A stretch of DNA of 64,000 nucleotides. It comes from Bradyrhizobium zhanjiangense (lineage in GTDB: Bacteria > Pseudomonadota > Alphaproteobacteria > Rhizobiales > Xanthobacteraceae). Made by a program: the position numbers and the translations under genes. Of the stretch, positions 8,915 through 19,260 are shown piece after piece (positions within the stretch are counted from its first letter, which is position 1; each line of letters starts with the position of its first letter). Location of the stretch: the NCBI RefSeq assembly GCF_004114935.1, contig NZ_CP022221.1, forward strand, positions 8,019,001 to 8,083,000, given 5' to 3'. Below the pieces are notes generated by a model that did not search any database, was not told the origin of the DNA, and saw only the letters and a list, made by a program, of their open reading frames with translations.

Positions 8915-9655
8915 ATGGCCATTCCCAATCCCAACATCCTGGTCGTCGAGGACGACCGCGAAAGCCGGACGTTGATTGCGAAGTACCTGCGCAACAACGC
9001 CTGCAACGTCACCGCCGTGAGCGACGGCCGCGAGATGTCGCGCGCCATGGCCGACCATCGCGTCGACCTGATCATTCTCGACGTCATGCTGCCGGGCGAG
9101 GACGGCCTCAGCCTGTGCCGCAAGGTGCGCGCGGAGGCGCAGACGCCGATCATCATGCTGACCGCGCGCGGCGAGGACGTCGACCGCATCGTCGGCCTCG
9201 AGATGGGCGCGGACGATTATCTGCCGAAACCGTTCAACCCGCGCGAGCTGCTCGCCCGCATCAACGCGGTGCTGCGCCGCCAGGCCGCAGCGCAGGCGGC
9301 GAGCTCGATCGAGGGCGCCTCCACGCTCGCATTCGAGGGCTGGCGTATCGACCTGCGCCTGCGCGAATTGCGCAATCCGGAAGGCGCGCGCGTCGCGGTG
9401 ACCAGTGCCGAATTCGATCTGCTGAGGACGTTCTGCGAGCGGCCCGGCCGCGTGCTGTCGCGCGACAGCTTGCTCGACCTCACGCAGGGCCGCAACACCG
9501 GCTCGTTCGAACGCTCCATCGACGTGCTGGTCAGCCGCATCCGCCGCAAGATCGAACCCAATCCGGCCGATCCCACCATCATCAAGACGGTGCGCTCCGG
9601 CGGCTATCTGTTCACGCCGAGGACGGAAGCGGTGACCGCGCCCCTGAGCAGCTGA
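8915..9655 (+). CDS. OmpR-family response regulator
   Basis: 246 residues. The receiver domain (about 7-120) has the acidic pocket Glu12-Asp13-Asp14, phospho-acceptor Asp56 (in ILDVMLPGEDG) and conserved Lys in LPKPF. A winged-helix DNA-binding domain follows (about 140-240), with the typical VTSAEFDLL and RTVRSGGYLF segments. The ATG at 8915 fits the start of the receiver fold, although the frame is open for 220 codons upstream. No clear Shine-Dalgarno sequence is seen. The partner kinase begins 14 bp after the stop codon, so the pair is co-transcribed. Targets are unknown. Confidence 0.92.
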   Translation: MAIPNPNILVVEDDRESRTLIAKYLRNNACNVTAVSDGREMSRAMADHRVDLIILDVMLPGEDGLSLCRKVRAEAQTPIIMLTARGEDVDRIVGLEMGADDYLPKPFNPRELLARINAVLRRQAAAQAASSIEGASTLAFEGWRIDLRLRELRNPEGARVAVTSAEFDLLRTFCERPGRVLSRDSLLDLTQGRNTGSFERSIDVLVSRIRRKIEPNPADPTIIKTVRSGGYLFTPRTEAVTAPLSS

Positions 9656-9669
9656 AGGGCGCGCCGACG

Positions 9670-10986
9670 ATGAAGCCGTTCGGGTTCTTCCACCTCAAGG
9701 GGATCGGCGGGCAGATCGCCGCGCTGGTGCTGGCTTCGACCGTCGCGCTGCATCTCGTCGTCACCACCGCCTTCCTGATCAGCCGGCCGGACCGCCCGGA
9801 CGCCCCGCCGGACGGCGCCCATCAATTGACCGATGCTGCGCTGCTGCTCGGCGCGGCCGATACCAGCGAGCGAGCGCGCCTCGTCGCCGACCTCGCACGC
9901 GCCTTCCCCAGGCTCGGCATCGAGATGCTCGCCTCCGGGTCGGTGATCGAGTCAGGCGACGGCGCCCACCTGTTCGGGATGCGCCGTCATCTCGGGCGCG
10001 GCTACAAGGTGATGCAGCTCGCCGAGGGTCGCGCACACCGCGTCGCCGTCGAATTGCCCGACGGCACCGTGATCGCCGGCCGCGTCGACGGCGGCCCGCG
10101 GCCGTGGTTCTGGGGCGCACCATGGCTGGTGACGCTGATGACCGCCTTCATCTGTATCACCGTGCTCGGCCTGTGGGCGGCGCGTGCGCTGGCCGCGCCG
10201 CTGTCGTCCTTCGCCAAGGCCGCGGAGAATTTCAGCCTGGACGGCACCGCCGAGCCGCTGCCCGAGCGCGGCCCGGAGGAGATCCGTTCGGTCGCGCGCG
10301 CGCTCAACCGCATGCACGAGCGGATCGCGCGGCTGATGTCGGATCGCACGCGGATGCTGGCCGCGATCAGCCACGATCTGCGCACGCCGATCACACGCTT
10401 GAGACTGCGCGCCGAATTCATCGAGGACGAAGGCAACCGCAAGCGCATGCTGATCGACCTCGACCAGATGCGCTCGATGCTGGAATCCGTGCTGTCGCTG
10501 CTGCGCAACGACCGCAAGATCGAGGCGGTGACGCTGGTCGACATCGCCAGCACGCTGCAGCTCGTCGCCGACCAGTTCGGCGACATGGGCCATGTCGTGC
10601 ATTATGACGGGCCGGCGTCCGCGACCGCCGCCGCGCGGCCCGACGATCTGCATCGCGGCGTCACCAACCTCGTCGAGAACGCGGTGCGCTTCGGCGCCGA
10701 GGTGACGATCCGCCTCGGCGTCTCGGGCACGACACTCGTCATCGACGTCGAGGACGACGGCCCCGGCATCTCGGATGCGCGCAAGCAGGAGATGCTGGAG
10801 CCGTTCGTGCGCGGCGACGATGCGCGGACCATGGACGAGTCCACCGGCTTCGGGCTCGGCCTGTCGATCGCGCGCGCGATTGCGCTCGCCCATGGTGGCG
10901 AGCTGTCGCTGCACGACCGCGAGCCGCATGGCTTGATCGTGCGGATGCAATTGCCGATCTGGCAGGAGCCGCGGCTGGCGGCCTAG
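9670..10986 (+). CDS. EnvZ-like sensor histidine kinase
   Basis: 438 residues. Membrane spans at about 14-37 and 152-174 enclose a periplasmic sensor of about 115 residues, followed by a HAMP linker (175-225). The dimerisation/phosphoacceptor box AAISHDLRTPITRL holds His235. ATPase boxes are NLVENAVRFG (N box, about 337), DDGPGIS (G1) and GFGLGLSIAR (G2). The start ATG follows GAAGGGCGCGCCGACG, with the GAAGGG in the end of the upstream gene. With the adjacent regulator this forms a complete phosphorelay pair. The sensor has no family-specific motif I recognise, so the signal is unknown. Confidence 0.92.
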   Translation: MKPFGFFHLKGIGGQIAALVLASTVALHLVVTTAFLISRPDRPDAPPDGAHQLTDAALLLGAADTSERARLVADLARAFPRLGIEMLASGSVIESGDGAHLFGMRRHLGRGYKVMQLAEGRAHRVAVELPDGTVIAGRVDGGPRPWFWGAPWLVTLMTAFICITVLGLWAARALAAPLSSFAKAAENFSLDGTAEPLPERGPEEIRSVARALNRMHERIARLMSDRTRMLAAISHDLRTPITRLRLRAEFIEDEGNRKRMLIDLDQMRSMLESVLSLLRNDRKIEAVTLVDIASTLQLVADQFGDMGHVVHYDGPASATAAARPDDLHRGVTNLVENAVRFGAEVTIRLGVSGTTLVIDVEDDGPGISDARKQEMLEPFVRGDDARTMDESTGFGLGLSIARAIALAHGGELSLHDREPHGLIVRMQLPIWQEPRLAA

Positions 10987-10987
10987 C

Positions 10988-11188
10988 TCAAGCCGCGAGC
11001 GGCGGGTGCTCGACAGCCTCACGCTCGAAGATCGCCACCGCCTCGAAGCGGTAGCCGCAGGCGTGGCAGGTCCAGAGATAGGAAACGCGGCCTTCGCCCG
11101 GCTCGATCCAGTCCGGGAACGGAATTGGCGTGCCGCACTGTGCACAGGGGTTCTGTGTGGGAATGTCGTCGATGTCTGCCGGGGTCAT
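10988..11188 (-). CDS. Small zinc-ribbon protein
   Basis: 66 residues with two Cys-X2-Cys knuckles, Cys15/Cys18 and Cys41/Cys44, separated by 22 residues. That is the pattern of a zinc ribbon, here with Trp27 and Trp39 in the intervening loop. It is soluble, with an acidic N-terminus. The gene is convergent with the histidine kinase, ending just 1 bp past its stop. The role is unknown; such proteins are conserved in Bradyrhizobiaceae. Confidence 0.75.
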   Translation of the reverse strand: MTPADIDDIPTQNPCAQCGTPIPFPDWIEPGEGRVSYLWTCHACGYRFEAVAIFEREAVEHPPLAA

Positions 11189-11417
11189 GGACGTCCTCCC
11201 GCATGCTGTTTTGACGAGCGATTTTTGGGCGGAGACACGAATGGCCAGACCAGCTGTCGCGTAAGGCGCCCCGCCAACTGCAAACCTAACCTAGGTTTGA
11301 GTCGTAAAAGCGACGGCCCGACGAAAATCGCCGGAGGCGGCGTTTCGCCACATCATCGCCGTGTTCCCACGGCCTAACCCGCACGGGTGCAGGTCCGTTC
11401 TGCCAAGGAATATTTCG

Positions 11418-11966
11418 ATGAAGATTTTACGCGTTGCCGCGCTGCTCGCGGCCGGATTGACATTGCCGCAGGCCGCATTCGCCGGCGAAGCCGAATATGC
11501 CGAGATGGTCGCGGCCCATGCCCGCGCCAATGGCGTGCCGGAGGCGCTGGTGCACCGCGTGATCATGCGCGAGAGCCGTTATCAGCCCGGCCTCGTCGGC
11601 CGCGGCGGCACCATCGGGTTGATGCAGATCAAGCTCGCGACCGCCCGCGGGGTCGGCTACACCGGCGATGCCGCCGGCCTGCGCGATCCCAACACCAATC
11701 TCACTTATGCGGTCAAATATCTCGCCGGCGCCTATCGCGCCGCCAATGGCGACCACGCCCGAGCCGTGCGTTATTTCGCGGGCGGCTATTACTACGTTGC
11801 AAAGCGGCAGCGCCAGGAGGCCGTGCAGGTCGCCACTATGGGCGAGACCAATATGGGCGCGACCTGGCTCGAGCCGAACGGCAACCCGCAGCCGATGTTT
11901 GGCACCGCCCCGCACAGGAAGCTCGCCCAGCGTGTCCGCAACGCCCGGGCGCAGGCCTTGAAGTAA
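11418..11966 (+). CDS. Lytic transglycosylase (SLT domain), small exported form
   Basis: 182 residues. A signal peptide ends near residue 22 (AFA|GEA). The SLT domain covers about 26-130 and shows catalytic Glu52 in MRESRY, followed by the family motif GLMQI (67-71) and the later LTYAVKYLAGAY segment. The enzyme would cut the MurNAc-GlcNAc bond of peptidoglycan in the periplasm without hydrolysis. The ATG at 11418 is chosen because the signal peptide begins there; a frame extension to 11361 adds no recognisable sequence. AAGGAA lies 9 bases upstream. No neighbours point to a secretion apparatus. Confidence 0.88.
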   Translation: MKILRVAALLAAGLTLPQAAFAGEAEYAEMVAAHARANGVPEALVHRVIMRESRYQPGLVGRGGTIGLMQIKLATARGVGYTGDAAGLRDPNTNLTYAVKYLAGAYRAANGDHARAVRYFAGGYYYVAKRQRQEAVQVATMGETNMGATWLEPNGNPQPMFGTAPHRKLAQRVRNARAQALK

Positions 11967-12092
11967 CTCCGCGTGTCCCGGACGCGCTGCAGCGTGCCAA
12001 GAGCGCGTTCACGCGCGTCTTCGAAGCGCCACGAACGGCCCGGTTCCCGCCTGACGCGTTGACACCAGCTCCCACTGGCATACATTAGAGCC

Positions 12093-12203
12093 GTTCCGAG
12101 GGGTGCTCCGAGGAGGAGCTGAGATACCGCTAAATGGGCAATACCGCCCAGGACCGCGGTGACCCTTTGAACCTGATCCGGGTCATGCCGGCGAAGGGAC
12201 AGG
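12093..12203 (+). promoter_or_regulatory. TPP riboswitch (THI element)
   Basis: The conserved core is clear: a GGGGTGCTCCG arm (12100-12110), the GCTGAGATACCGC pyrimidine-sensor segment (12118-12130), then ACCCTTTGAACCTGATCCGG (12162-12181) and the GGTCATGCCGGCGAAGGGA close (12181-12199). These match the TPP-binding aptamer of thiamin genes. It ends one base before the start codon of thiO, and its 3' part holds the AAGGGACAGGG ribosome site. Ligand binding would therefore be expected to sequester that site and stop translation initiation. It should reduce expression of the whole thiO-S-G-E-C unit when thiamin diphosphate is plentiful. Confidence 0.95.
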
Positions 12204-12204
12204 G

Positions 12205-13215
12205 ATGTACCAGACCACCAAGCGACCGGACTCACCGGTATCCATCATCGGCGCAGGCATCGCAGGGGCTTGGCAGGCCTTGCTGTTCGCGCAGGCCGGC
12301 CATGCCGTGACGTTACACGAGCGTGGTGACGCCGCCATGACCGACGCCACCAGCCATTGGGCCGGCGGCATGCTCGCGCCCTATTGCGAGGCGGAGGTCG
12401 CCGAACCCATCATCAGCCGCCTCGGCCTGCGCTCCCTCGACATCTGGCGCCGCGAATTGCCGGAAACGCCGTTCAACGGCTCGCTCGTCGTCGCCCATCC
12501 CCGCGAGCGCAACGATTTCGAGCGCTTCGCCCGGATGACCGAGGGCCACGAGCGGCTCGATGCCGCCGGCCTCGCCGCGCTGGAGCCGTCGCTGGAGGGC
12601 CGCTTCCGCGAGGCCCTGTTCTTCCCGAGCGAGGGCCATGTCGAGCCGCGCCGCGTGCTGCCCAAGCTGCACGAGCGCATCCGCGCCGCCGGCGGCACCA
12701 TCAAATTCTCCAGCGACGTTTCAGCCAAAGACCTCGACGGCATCGTGATCGACTGCCGCGGCCTTTCCGCGCGCGACGAGCAGCCTGACTTACGCGGCGT
12801 CAAGGGCGAGATGATCCTGATCGAGACAGACGAGGTGCAGCTTGCGCGTCCGGTGCGGCTGATCCATCCGCGCTGGCCGCTCTACGTGATCCCGCGCGAG
12901 GACAATCTGTTCATGTTGGGCGCGACCTCGATCGAGGCCGAGGACACCGGCGTCAGCGTGCGCTCGGCGCTGGAGCTGTTAGGGGCCGCCTATGCCGTGC
13001 ATCCTGCCTTCGGCGAAGCCCGCATCGTCGAATTCGGCTCCGGCCTGCGCCCCGCTTTTCCCGACAATTTGCCACGCATCGGCATTCGCGACGGCAAGAT
13101 CAGCGTCAACGGGCTCTACCGTCACGGCTTCCTGCTCGCGCCGGCGCTCGCCGAGCTGACACTTGCCTACGTCCAGCGCGGCCAGATCGACAACGAGGTG
13201 ATGCAGTGCGGGTGA
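12205..13215 (+). CDS. thiO: ThiO, FAD-dependent glycine oxidase
   Basis: 336 residues. It oxidises glycine to dehydroglycine (iminoacetate), the carbon-nitrogen donor for the thiazole ring of thiamin. The Rossmann motif IIGAGIAGAWQA (about 13-24) binds FAD; a DAO-type C-terminus has the SGLRPAFPDNLPRI and NGLYRHGFLLAP segments. It starts one base after the TPP riboswitch and its stop overlaps the thiS start by 10 bp, so thiO and thiS are translationally coupled. An aerobic organism using ThiO rather than ThiH fits the rest of the window. Confidence 0.93.
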   Translation: MYQTTKRPDSPVSIIGAGIAGAWQALLFAQAGHAVTLHERGDAAMTDATSHWAGGMLAPYCEAEVAEPIISRLGLRSLDIWRRELPETPFNGSLVVAHPRERNDFERFARMTEGHERLDAAGLAALEPSLEGRFREALFFPSEGHVEPRRVLPKLHERIRAAGGTIKFSSDVSAKDLDGIVIDCRGLSARDEQPDLRGVKGEMILIETDEVQLARPVRLIHPRWPLYVIPREDNLFMLGATSIEAEDTGVSVRSALELLGAAYAVHPAFGEARIVEFGSGLRPAFPDNLPRIGIRDGKISVNGLYRHGFLLAPALAELTLAYVQRGQIDNEVMQCG

Positions 13216-13403
13216 TCGTCAACGGCGAGCAGCGCGAGGTGAGCTCAGCCAGCGTCGACGCGCTGCTCACCGAGCTCGACTACCAGGGCACCCATTTCGC
13301 CATCGCGCTCAATTACGACGTCGTGCCGAAAAGCCGCTGGGCTGAGACAGCGCTGAAAGCCGGCGACGAGATCGAGATCATCACGCCGCGGCAGGGAGGG
13401 TGA
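13206..13403 (+). CDS. thiS: ThiS sulfur carrier protein
   Basis: 65 residues, a usual length. The fold is ubiquitin-like and the protein ends in Gly-Gly (TPRQGG), the C-terminus that is adenylated and converted to thiocarboxylate to deliver sulfur to ThiG. The start is a GTG at 13206, inside the end of thiO, and the Val-Asn-Gly-Glu segment right after it matches the family start. The adenylating enzyme ThiF is not in the window and must be encoded elsewhere. Confidence 0.93.
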   Translation: MRVIVNGEQREVSSASVDALLTELDYQGTHFAIALNYDVVPKSRWAETALKAGDEIEIITPRQGG

Positions 13404-13435
13404 GGAGATGGTGAATGCGGTCGCCGCCTTCCTTC

Positions 13436-13576
13436 GCCTCTCCCCGCTTGCGGGGAGAGGCCGGAATTTGCAAAGCAAATTCCGGGTGAGGGGGGCTCTC
13501 CGCGAGTCCAGCTCTCACCGTCCCCGCGGAGGCTCCCCCTCACCCCGACCCTCTCCCCGCAAGCGGGGCGAGGGAG
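13436..13576. repeat. Palindromic repeat (CTCCCCGCTTGCGGGGAG family) between thiS and thiG
   Basis: The left end reads CCTCTCCCCGCTTGCGGGGA and the right end CCCTCTCCCCGCAAGCGGGG, each a perfect hairpin; an internal hairpin CGGAATTTGC/GCAAATTCCG sits between. Related copies occur at about 18657-18832, 39894-40048 and 58994-59116. It fills most of the 199 bp between thiS and thiG. It could alter mRNA stability inside the operon. Confidence 0.85.
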
Positions 13577-13602
13577 CGCACTGCATTTGAGGAGACACCT
13601 TC

Positions 13603-14385
13603 ATGGTGACCTTCTACGGCAAGACCTTCGCTTCGCGCCTCCTGATCGGCAGTGCGCTCTATCCCTCGCCTGCGATCATGCAGGCGGCGATCCGCGCCTC
13701 CCGCTCCAACATCGTCACGGTGTCGCTGCGCCGCGAATCCGCCGGCGGCAAGACCGGGGACGCGTTCTGGAAGCTGATCCGCGAGCTCGACGTCACCGTG
13801 CTGCCGAACACCGCGGGCTGCCGCAGCGTGCGCGAGGCGGTGACGACCGCAAAACTCGCGCGCGAATTGTTCGGCACGAGCTGGATCAAGCTGGAAGTCA
13901 TCGCCGACAACGACACGCTGCAGCCCGACGTCGTCGGCCTGGTCGAGGCCGCCAGCATCCTGATCAAGGACGGCTTTGAGGTCTTCCCCTATTGCACCGA
14001 GGATCTCTCGGTGGCCAACCGCCTGGTCGATGCCGGCTGTAAGGTGGTGATGCCGTGGGCGGCGCCAATCGGTAGCGCAAAGGGGATCATCAATCGCGAT
14101 GCGCTCAAGCTGCTGCGCGAGCGACTGCCCGACATCACGCTAGTGGTCGACGCCGGCTTAGGGGCGCCGAGCCACGCCGCGCACGCGCTCGAGCTCGGCT
14201 ACGACGCCGTGCTGCTCAACACCGCCATCGCCAAAGCCGCCGATCCCGTCGCCATGGCCAACGCCTTCCGCCTCGGTGTCGAGGCCGGCCGCACCGCCTA
14301 CGAAGCCGGACTGATGAACGCCCGCGACTTCGCCTCCCCTTCCACCCCTGTCGTTGGGACCCCGTTCTGGCATGCCGTATCCTGA
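13603..14385 (+). CDS. thiG: ThiG thiazole synthase
   Basis: 260 residues, a usual length. It forms the thiazole phosphate carboxylate from 1-deoxyxylulose 5-phosphate, dehydroglycine and ThiS thiocarboxylate. Visible family segments are [15 protein letters not shown] near the N-terminus, the Schiff-base lysine in SWIKLEVI, the [10 protein letters not shown] loop, and the [17 protein letters not shown] phosphate-binding region with [23 protein letters not shown] lies before the ATG. The stop overlaps the thiE start by 14 bp, implying coupled translation. Confidence 0.94.
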   Translation: MVTFYGKTFASRLLIGSALYPSPAIMQAAIRASRSNIVTVSLRRESAGGKTGDAFWKLIRELDVTVLPNTAGCRSVREAVTTAKLARELFGTSWIKLEVIADNDTLQPDVVGLVEAASILIKDGFEVFPYCTEDLSVANRLVDAGCKVVMPWAAPIGSAKGIINRDALKLLRERLPDITLVVDAGLGAPSHAAHALELGYDAVLLNTAIAKAADPVAMANAFRLGVEAGRTAYEAGLMNARDFASPSTPVVGTPFWHAVS

Positions 14386-14998
14386 TCGCCACGCGTATCC
14401 TGATCGTTTCTATCCCGTTGTCGACAGCCTTAAATGGGTCGAGCGCCTGACGAAACTCGGCGTCGGCACCATTCAGCTGCGCGCCAAAGAGCTGAACGAC
14501 GCCGACGCGCTGCAGATCGTCACGGATGCGCTGGCGATCACCAAGGACACGCAGGCCAAGCTGGTCGTGAACGACTATTGGCGCGCGGCGGTCGTCGCCG
14601 GCGCAAAATATCTGCATCTCGGCCAGGAGGATCTCGCCGACGCCGACCTCAAGGCGATCCGCGAGGCCGGGCTGTCGCTCGGCATCTCCACCCATGACGA
14701 CGCCGAGCTTGCGACGGCGCTCAAAGCCAAGCCCGATTACGTCGCGCTCGGCCCGATCTTCTTCACCACGCTGAAATCGATGCGCTTCGAGCCGCAGGGC
14801 ATTCCAAAAATCACGGAATGGAAGCAGCGCATCGGCAACATTCCGCTGGTCGCGATCGGCGGCATCAAGTTCGAGCACGCCGCGGAGATCTTTGCGGCGG
14901 GCGCGGATTCCATCGCCGTCGTGTCCGACGTCACCCAAAACGCCGATCCCGATGCCCGCGTGCGGCAGTGGCTCGGCCTAACGGTGGAGGCTGCGTGA
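14372..14998 (+). CDS. thiE: ThiE thiamin-phosphate synthase
   Basis: 208 residues, a usual length. It joins hydroxymethylpyrimidine diphosphate to the thiazole phosphate to give thiamin phosphate. Family segments seen are [51 protein letters not shown] and [11 protein letters not shown]. The ATG at 14372 is preferred to an in-frame TTG at 14354, because the sequence upstream adds nothing to the fold and ThiG coding is still in use there. The usual DYVGVGPVFPTxTK segment reads [15 protein letters not shown]. The TIM-barrel enzyme is cytosolic. Confidence 0.93.
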   Translation: MPYPDRHAYPDRFYPVVDSLKWVERLTKLGVGTIQLRAKELNDADALQIVTDALAITKDTQAKLVVNDYWRAAVVAGAKYLHLGQEDLADADLKAIREAGLSLGISTHDDAELATALKAKPDYVALGPIFFTTLKSMRFEPQGIPKITEWKQRIGNIPLVAIGGIKFEHAAEIFAAGADSIAVVSDVTQNADPDARVRQWLGLTVEAA

Positions 14999-15020
14999 TG
15001 CATGTCCCGCTCTCTCCACC

Positions 15021-15109
15021 CGTCATTGCGATGAGCCCTTGCGACGAAGCAATCCAGACTGCTTCCGCGGAAACATTTCTGGATTGCTTCGCTGCGCTCG
15101 CAATGACGG
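15021..15109. repeat. CGTCATTGCGAG-family palindromic repeat between thiE and thiC
   Basis: Starts CGTCATTGCGATGAG and ends GCTCGCAATGACGG, with inner arms GAAGCAATCCAGA and TCTGGATTGCTTC, together forming a long stem. It lies in the 170 bp between thiE and thiC. No second TPP aptamer motif is visible in this gap. Confidence 0.9.
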
Positions 15110-15156
15110 AGAACTTCGTCGCCAGCGTTGCCCAAACGCACGCACAACAGAATTAA

Positions 15157-17067
<1,911 letters not shown>

Positions 17068-17110
17068 GGGGCGTCGACGCAACGACCGATGCAATCGAGA
17101 ACTGATGCGA

Positions 17111-17136
17111 GGGGAGGGCCCAACGGGCCCCCTCCC
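17111..17136 (+). terminator. GC-rich hairpin after thiC
   Basis: GGGGAGGGCCC (17111-17121), loop AAC, then GGGCCCCCTCCC (17125-17136) pair nearly throughout with two unpaired C. No run of T follows, so it may mark a 3' mRNA end rather than a classic intrinsic terminator. Confidence 0.45.
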
Positions 17137-17208
17137 AACGGCAACCACAACCTGTTTGCCTTCCCTTTGTGAATCGCTATTCTAAGTCGCAGCTTGGGGG
17201 AGATTGCT

Positions 17209-17926
17209 ATGGGGCTTTCGGACATCTACTATATAACCGTATCTATTTCCGCAGTTGCAGCGACCGCCGCCTTCATTATCTCTGTAATTGATCAAATCCG
17301 CGAGCGACGCGAGCTGGCAGTACAAAAGTGGCGCCGCGCTGTTATCCAGCAAATGTTTCAGGGATCGAGTCGGGTACTCCTTCGATGAGATTGCTCAGCG
17401 GTACCGGAATGAAGCTGTTGGTTATGCCAGCTACAATCTCAAAGCAGATGAACTATCACCTCAATCCTTGCGGCTAGTTCTCTTGGAGATGATCCATCAA
17501 CTTATCCTCGAGCAGAGAAAGGAGGATAAATATAGCCTCAGATCATTCGACAGCGGCGTCGAGAGTTACAAGGAGGCTCAAGCCGAACTTATGAGTTCCC
17601 ACAGTACGGCGATGGCTGCCCTTCAGGATTCGAATGCGGCAAGAATGATCTCGGAAATGGGCAACCAGCTGCAAACTCACATTGCCTTTGTCGGTCGAAT
17701 ATCGAATGAAGTATTCAACCTCATAGGGGATGAACCGTTTCGGTACACCATCTCAGATCTTTCGATAAAGGTATCTCAAAAATTGAACGCCCCAATTGAA
17801 GTGGTCCGCGGCCAAATTGTGCAATTGGTTGCTCGAAAGATGCTGCAGGCTGATGAGCGTGGAAGAGTCGGTTTGGGGGCCAATGTAGACAGATCAGCCA
17901 TATCGGACTTTGAGCCGGACGATTAA
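17209..17926 (+). pseudogene. Membrane-anchored hypothetical protein, frameshifted
   Basis: Frame 1 begins at ATG 17209 after a GGGGGAG ribosome site and encodes an N-terminal membrane span (about residues 8-28) and a basic helix, ending early at 17388. The rest continues in frame 2, ending at the TAA 17926. The two join smoothly if one G of the GGG at 17361-17363 is removed: ...QQMFQ then DRVGYSFDEI... The repaired protein would have about 238 residues: membrane anchor, helical Arg/Glu-rich central part, and a C-terminal segment (about 160-220) that looks like a winged helix. Base composition is lower in GC than its neighbours, which suggests acquired DNA. The shift could be a real mutation or a sequencing error. 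Function is unknown. Confidence 0.6.
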
Positions 17927-17945
17927 GGGCTACCATTCCCGGCTA

Positions 17946-18018
17946 GCGTTGCCCGCATGAGCGGAGCGACATTCGCAGTCCTTACAGTCGCATATCACAC
18001 CGCTCATGCGAGCTACAG
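17946..18018. repeat. Palindromic repeat (GCTCATGCGxGCTACAG family)
   Basis: CCCGCATGAGCGGAGCG at the left and CGCTCATGCGAGCTACAG at the right pair as an imperfect stem around a middle hairpin. A related copy lies at 19114-19188. It ends a few bases before the Mug-like gene. Confidence 0.7.
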
Positions 18019-18024
18019 CCGCGG

Positions 18025-18546
18025 ATGATTCGCTTGCCCGTAGCCATCCTCCACCGCCTCCCCGACCAGCTCCGTCCCGACCTCCGCCTCGTCTTCGTCG
18101 GCACCGCCGCCTCGACGCGCTCGGCCGAGCTCGGGCACTACTACGCCCATCCCGGCAACCGCTTCTGGCGCGCGATCCATGAGGCCGGGATCACGCCGCG
18201 GCGCTATCAGCCGGGCGAGTTCGCTTCGCTGATCGCGCTCGGGATCGGCTTCACAGACCTCTGCAAAACGGGCGCCGGCATGGATCACCAGATCGCGTCG
18301 GAGACGATCGACGTACCTAGCTTCAGGGCCAAGATCGAAAAGTATCGGCCGCGGACGATTGCGTTCACGAGCAAGAAGGCGGCGAGCTTGTTTTACGGCA
18401 GGCCGTCGCGGGGGATTGTCCTGGGGCGGCAGGCGCGCGATGAGTGTCCAGGGGAGGTATTCGTGCTGCCGTCGCCATCGGGAGCAGCGTCCGGGCATTG
18501 GACGCTGGAGCCGTGGCGCGAGCTGGCGGCGTGGATCAAGTCGTAG
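18025..18546 (+). CDS. Mug-type (family 2) mismatch-specific DNA glycosylase
   Basis: 173 residues. Family segments are LVFVGTAAST near residues 23-32 (active-site loop), YYAHPGNRFW (about 40-49), GFTDLCK (about 75-81) and VFVLPSPSGAASGHW near the C-terminus. Such enzymes excise uracil or ethenocytosine from mispairs; the active loop is usually GINPG, here replaced by GTAAS, as in many alphaproteobacterial members. The ATG lies at the edge of a repeat with no clear ribosome site. It stands alone, so it is probably a monocistronic repair gene. Confidence 0.8.
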   Translation: MIRLPVAILHRLPDQLRPDLRLVFVGTAASTRSAELGHYYAHPGNRFWRAIHEAGITPRRYQPGEFASLIALGIGFTDLCKTGAGMDHQIASETIDVPSFRAKIEKYRPRTIAFTSKKAASLFYGRPSRGIVLGRQARDECPGEVFVLPSPSGAASGHWTLEPWRELAAWIKS

Positions 18547-18595
18547 CGCGGGCAAAGGCGCTTTTGCGCCGTGCCCACCATCTCTCCACGCAATC

Positions 18596-18880
18596 CGGTA
18601 GAACGTAGGGCTATCGCATATGCATTTCGCGGGGGCCACCCGCGAGTTTGCTCCGCCTCTCCCGCTTGCGGGAGAGGCCGACGCGTCCCGGGCGATGCGA
18701 AGCATCGTCCCGAGCGCGGCGGGTGAGGGCTCTCACCGCACTGGGATCGCCTCCGCAATTCTCGATAATCCCGACGCGGAGGCACCCCCACCCCAGCCCT
18801 CCCCCGCAAGCGGGAGAGGGAGCCCACTGCCGATGCCGAAGCATTATTCACGCCATATGCGATAGCCCTACGGTAGAACG
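18596..18880. mobile_element. MITE-like element with 17-bp TIRs and 10-bp flanking direct repeats
   Basis: The element runs 18606-18870. Its ends are TAGGGCTATCGCATATG (18606-18622) and the exact reverse complement (18854-18870). It is flanked by identical 10-bp direct repeats CGGTAGAACG at 18596-18605 and 18871-18880, as a target-site duplication would give. The interior holds a copy of the CTCCCGCTTGCGGGAG repeat (about 18657-18832) with the GGGCGATGCGAAGCATCG hairpin, very similar to the copy at 39894-40048. The only open frames are short and look non-coding; there is no transposase. The insertion appears to split another dispersed repeat (GGGCAAAGGCGC.../GTGGGCACGGCGC...). Confidence 0.75.
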
Positions 18881-18964
18881 GTGGGCACGGCGCGCGAGGA
18901 ACGCGCCTTTGCTCACCCTACGAGACCGTTTGCGAGGCGGGCAGCTCACCCCGCACGCCCACTC

Positions 18965-19091
18965 GTCGTCCTGGCGAAAGCCAGGACCCATTACCCCAGG
19001 GAAAAGTTTGGCGAAGACTCGTGGTCCAGTACTGCAATCGTGCGCAATCGATAGATTCCGCGGTATGGGTCCTGGCTTTCGCCAGGACGAC
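18965..19091 (+). repeat. 127-bp element with 27-bp perfect terminal inverted repeats, copy 1
   Basis: The 27 bases at 18965-18991 (beginning GTCGTCCTGGCGAAAGCC) are exactly complementary to the last 27 (19065-19091). The interior begins TACCCC and contains AAGTTTGGCGAAGACT and GATAGATTCCGCGGT. Copy 2 at 19932-20058 has the same length and orientation; copy 3 at 42592-42717 is inverted. Confidence 0.9.
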
Positions 19092-19113
19092 ACCGGTGGA
19101 TTGGCTGGCAACT

Positions 19114-19188
19114 CGTAGCCCGGATGAGCGAAGCGATATCCGGGGTCGGCGGTTGACCCGCATGTCGTTCGCTCATGCGGGCTACAGG
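19114..19188. repeat. Palindromic repeat (GTAGCCCGGATGAGCG family)
   Basis: GTAGCCCGGATGAGCGAA at the left pairs with TTCGCTCATGCGGGCTAC at the right, with an inner hairpin. Related to 17946-18018. It lies in the 714-bp gene-free stretch 18547-19260, which consists almost wholly of such repeats. Confidence 0.8.
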
Positions 19189-19260
19189 TTCTATGAAGTA
19201 CCCTGTCGGAATCCGCCCCACCCGTTCGTCCTCTGGATACATCACGCCCGGAGCGCCCCG

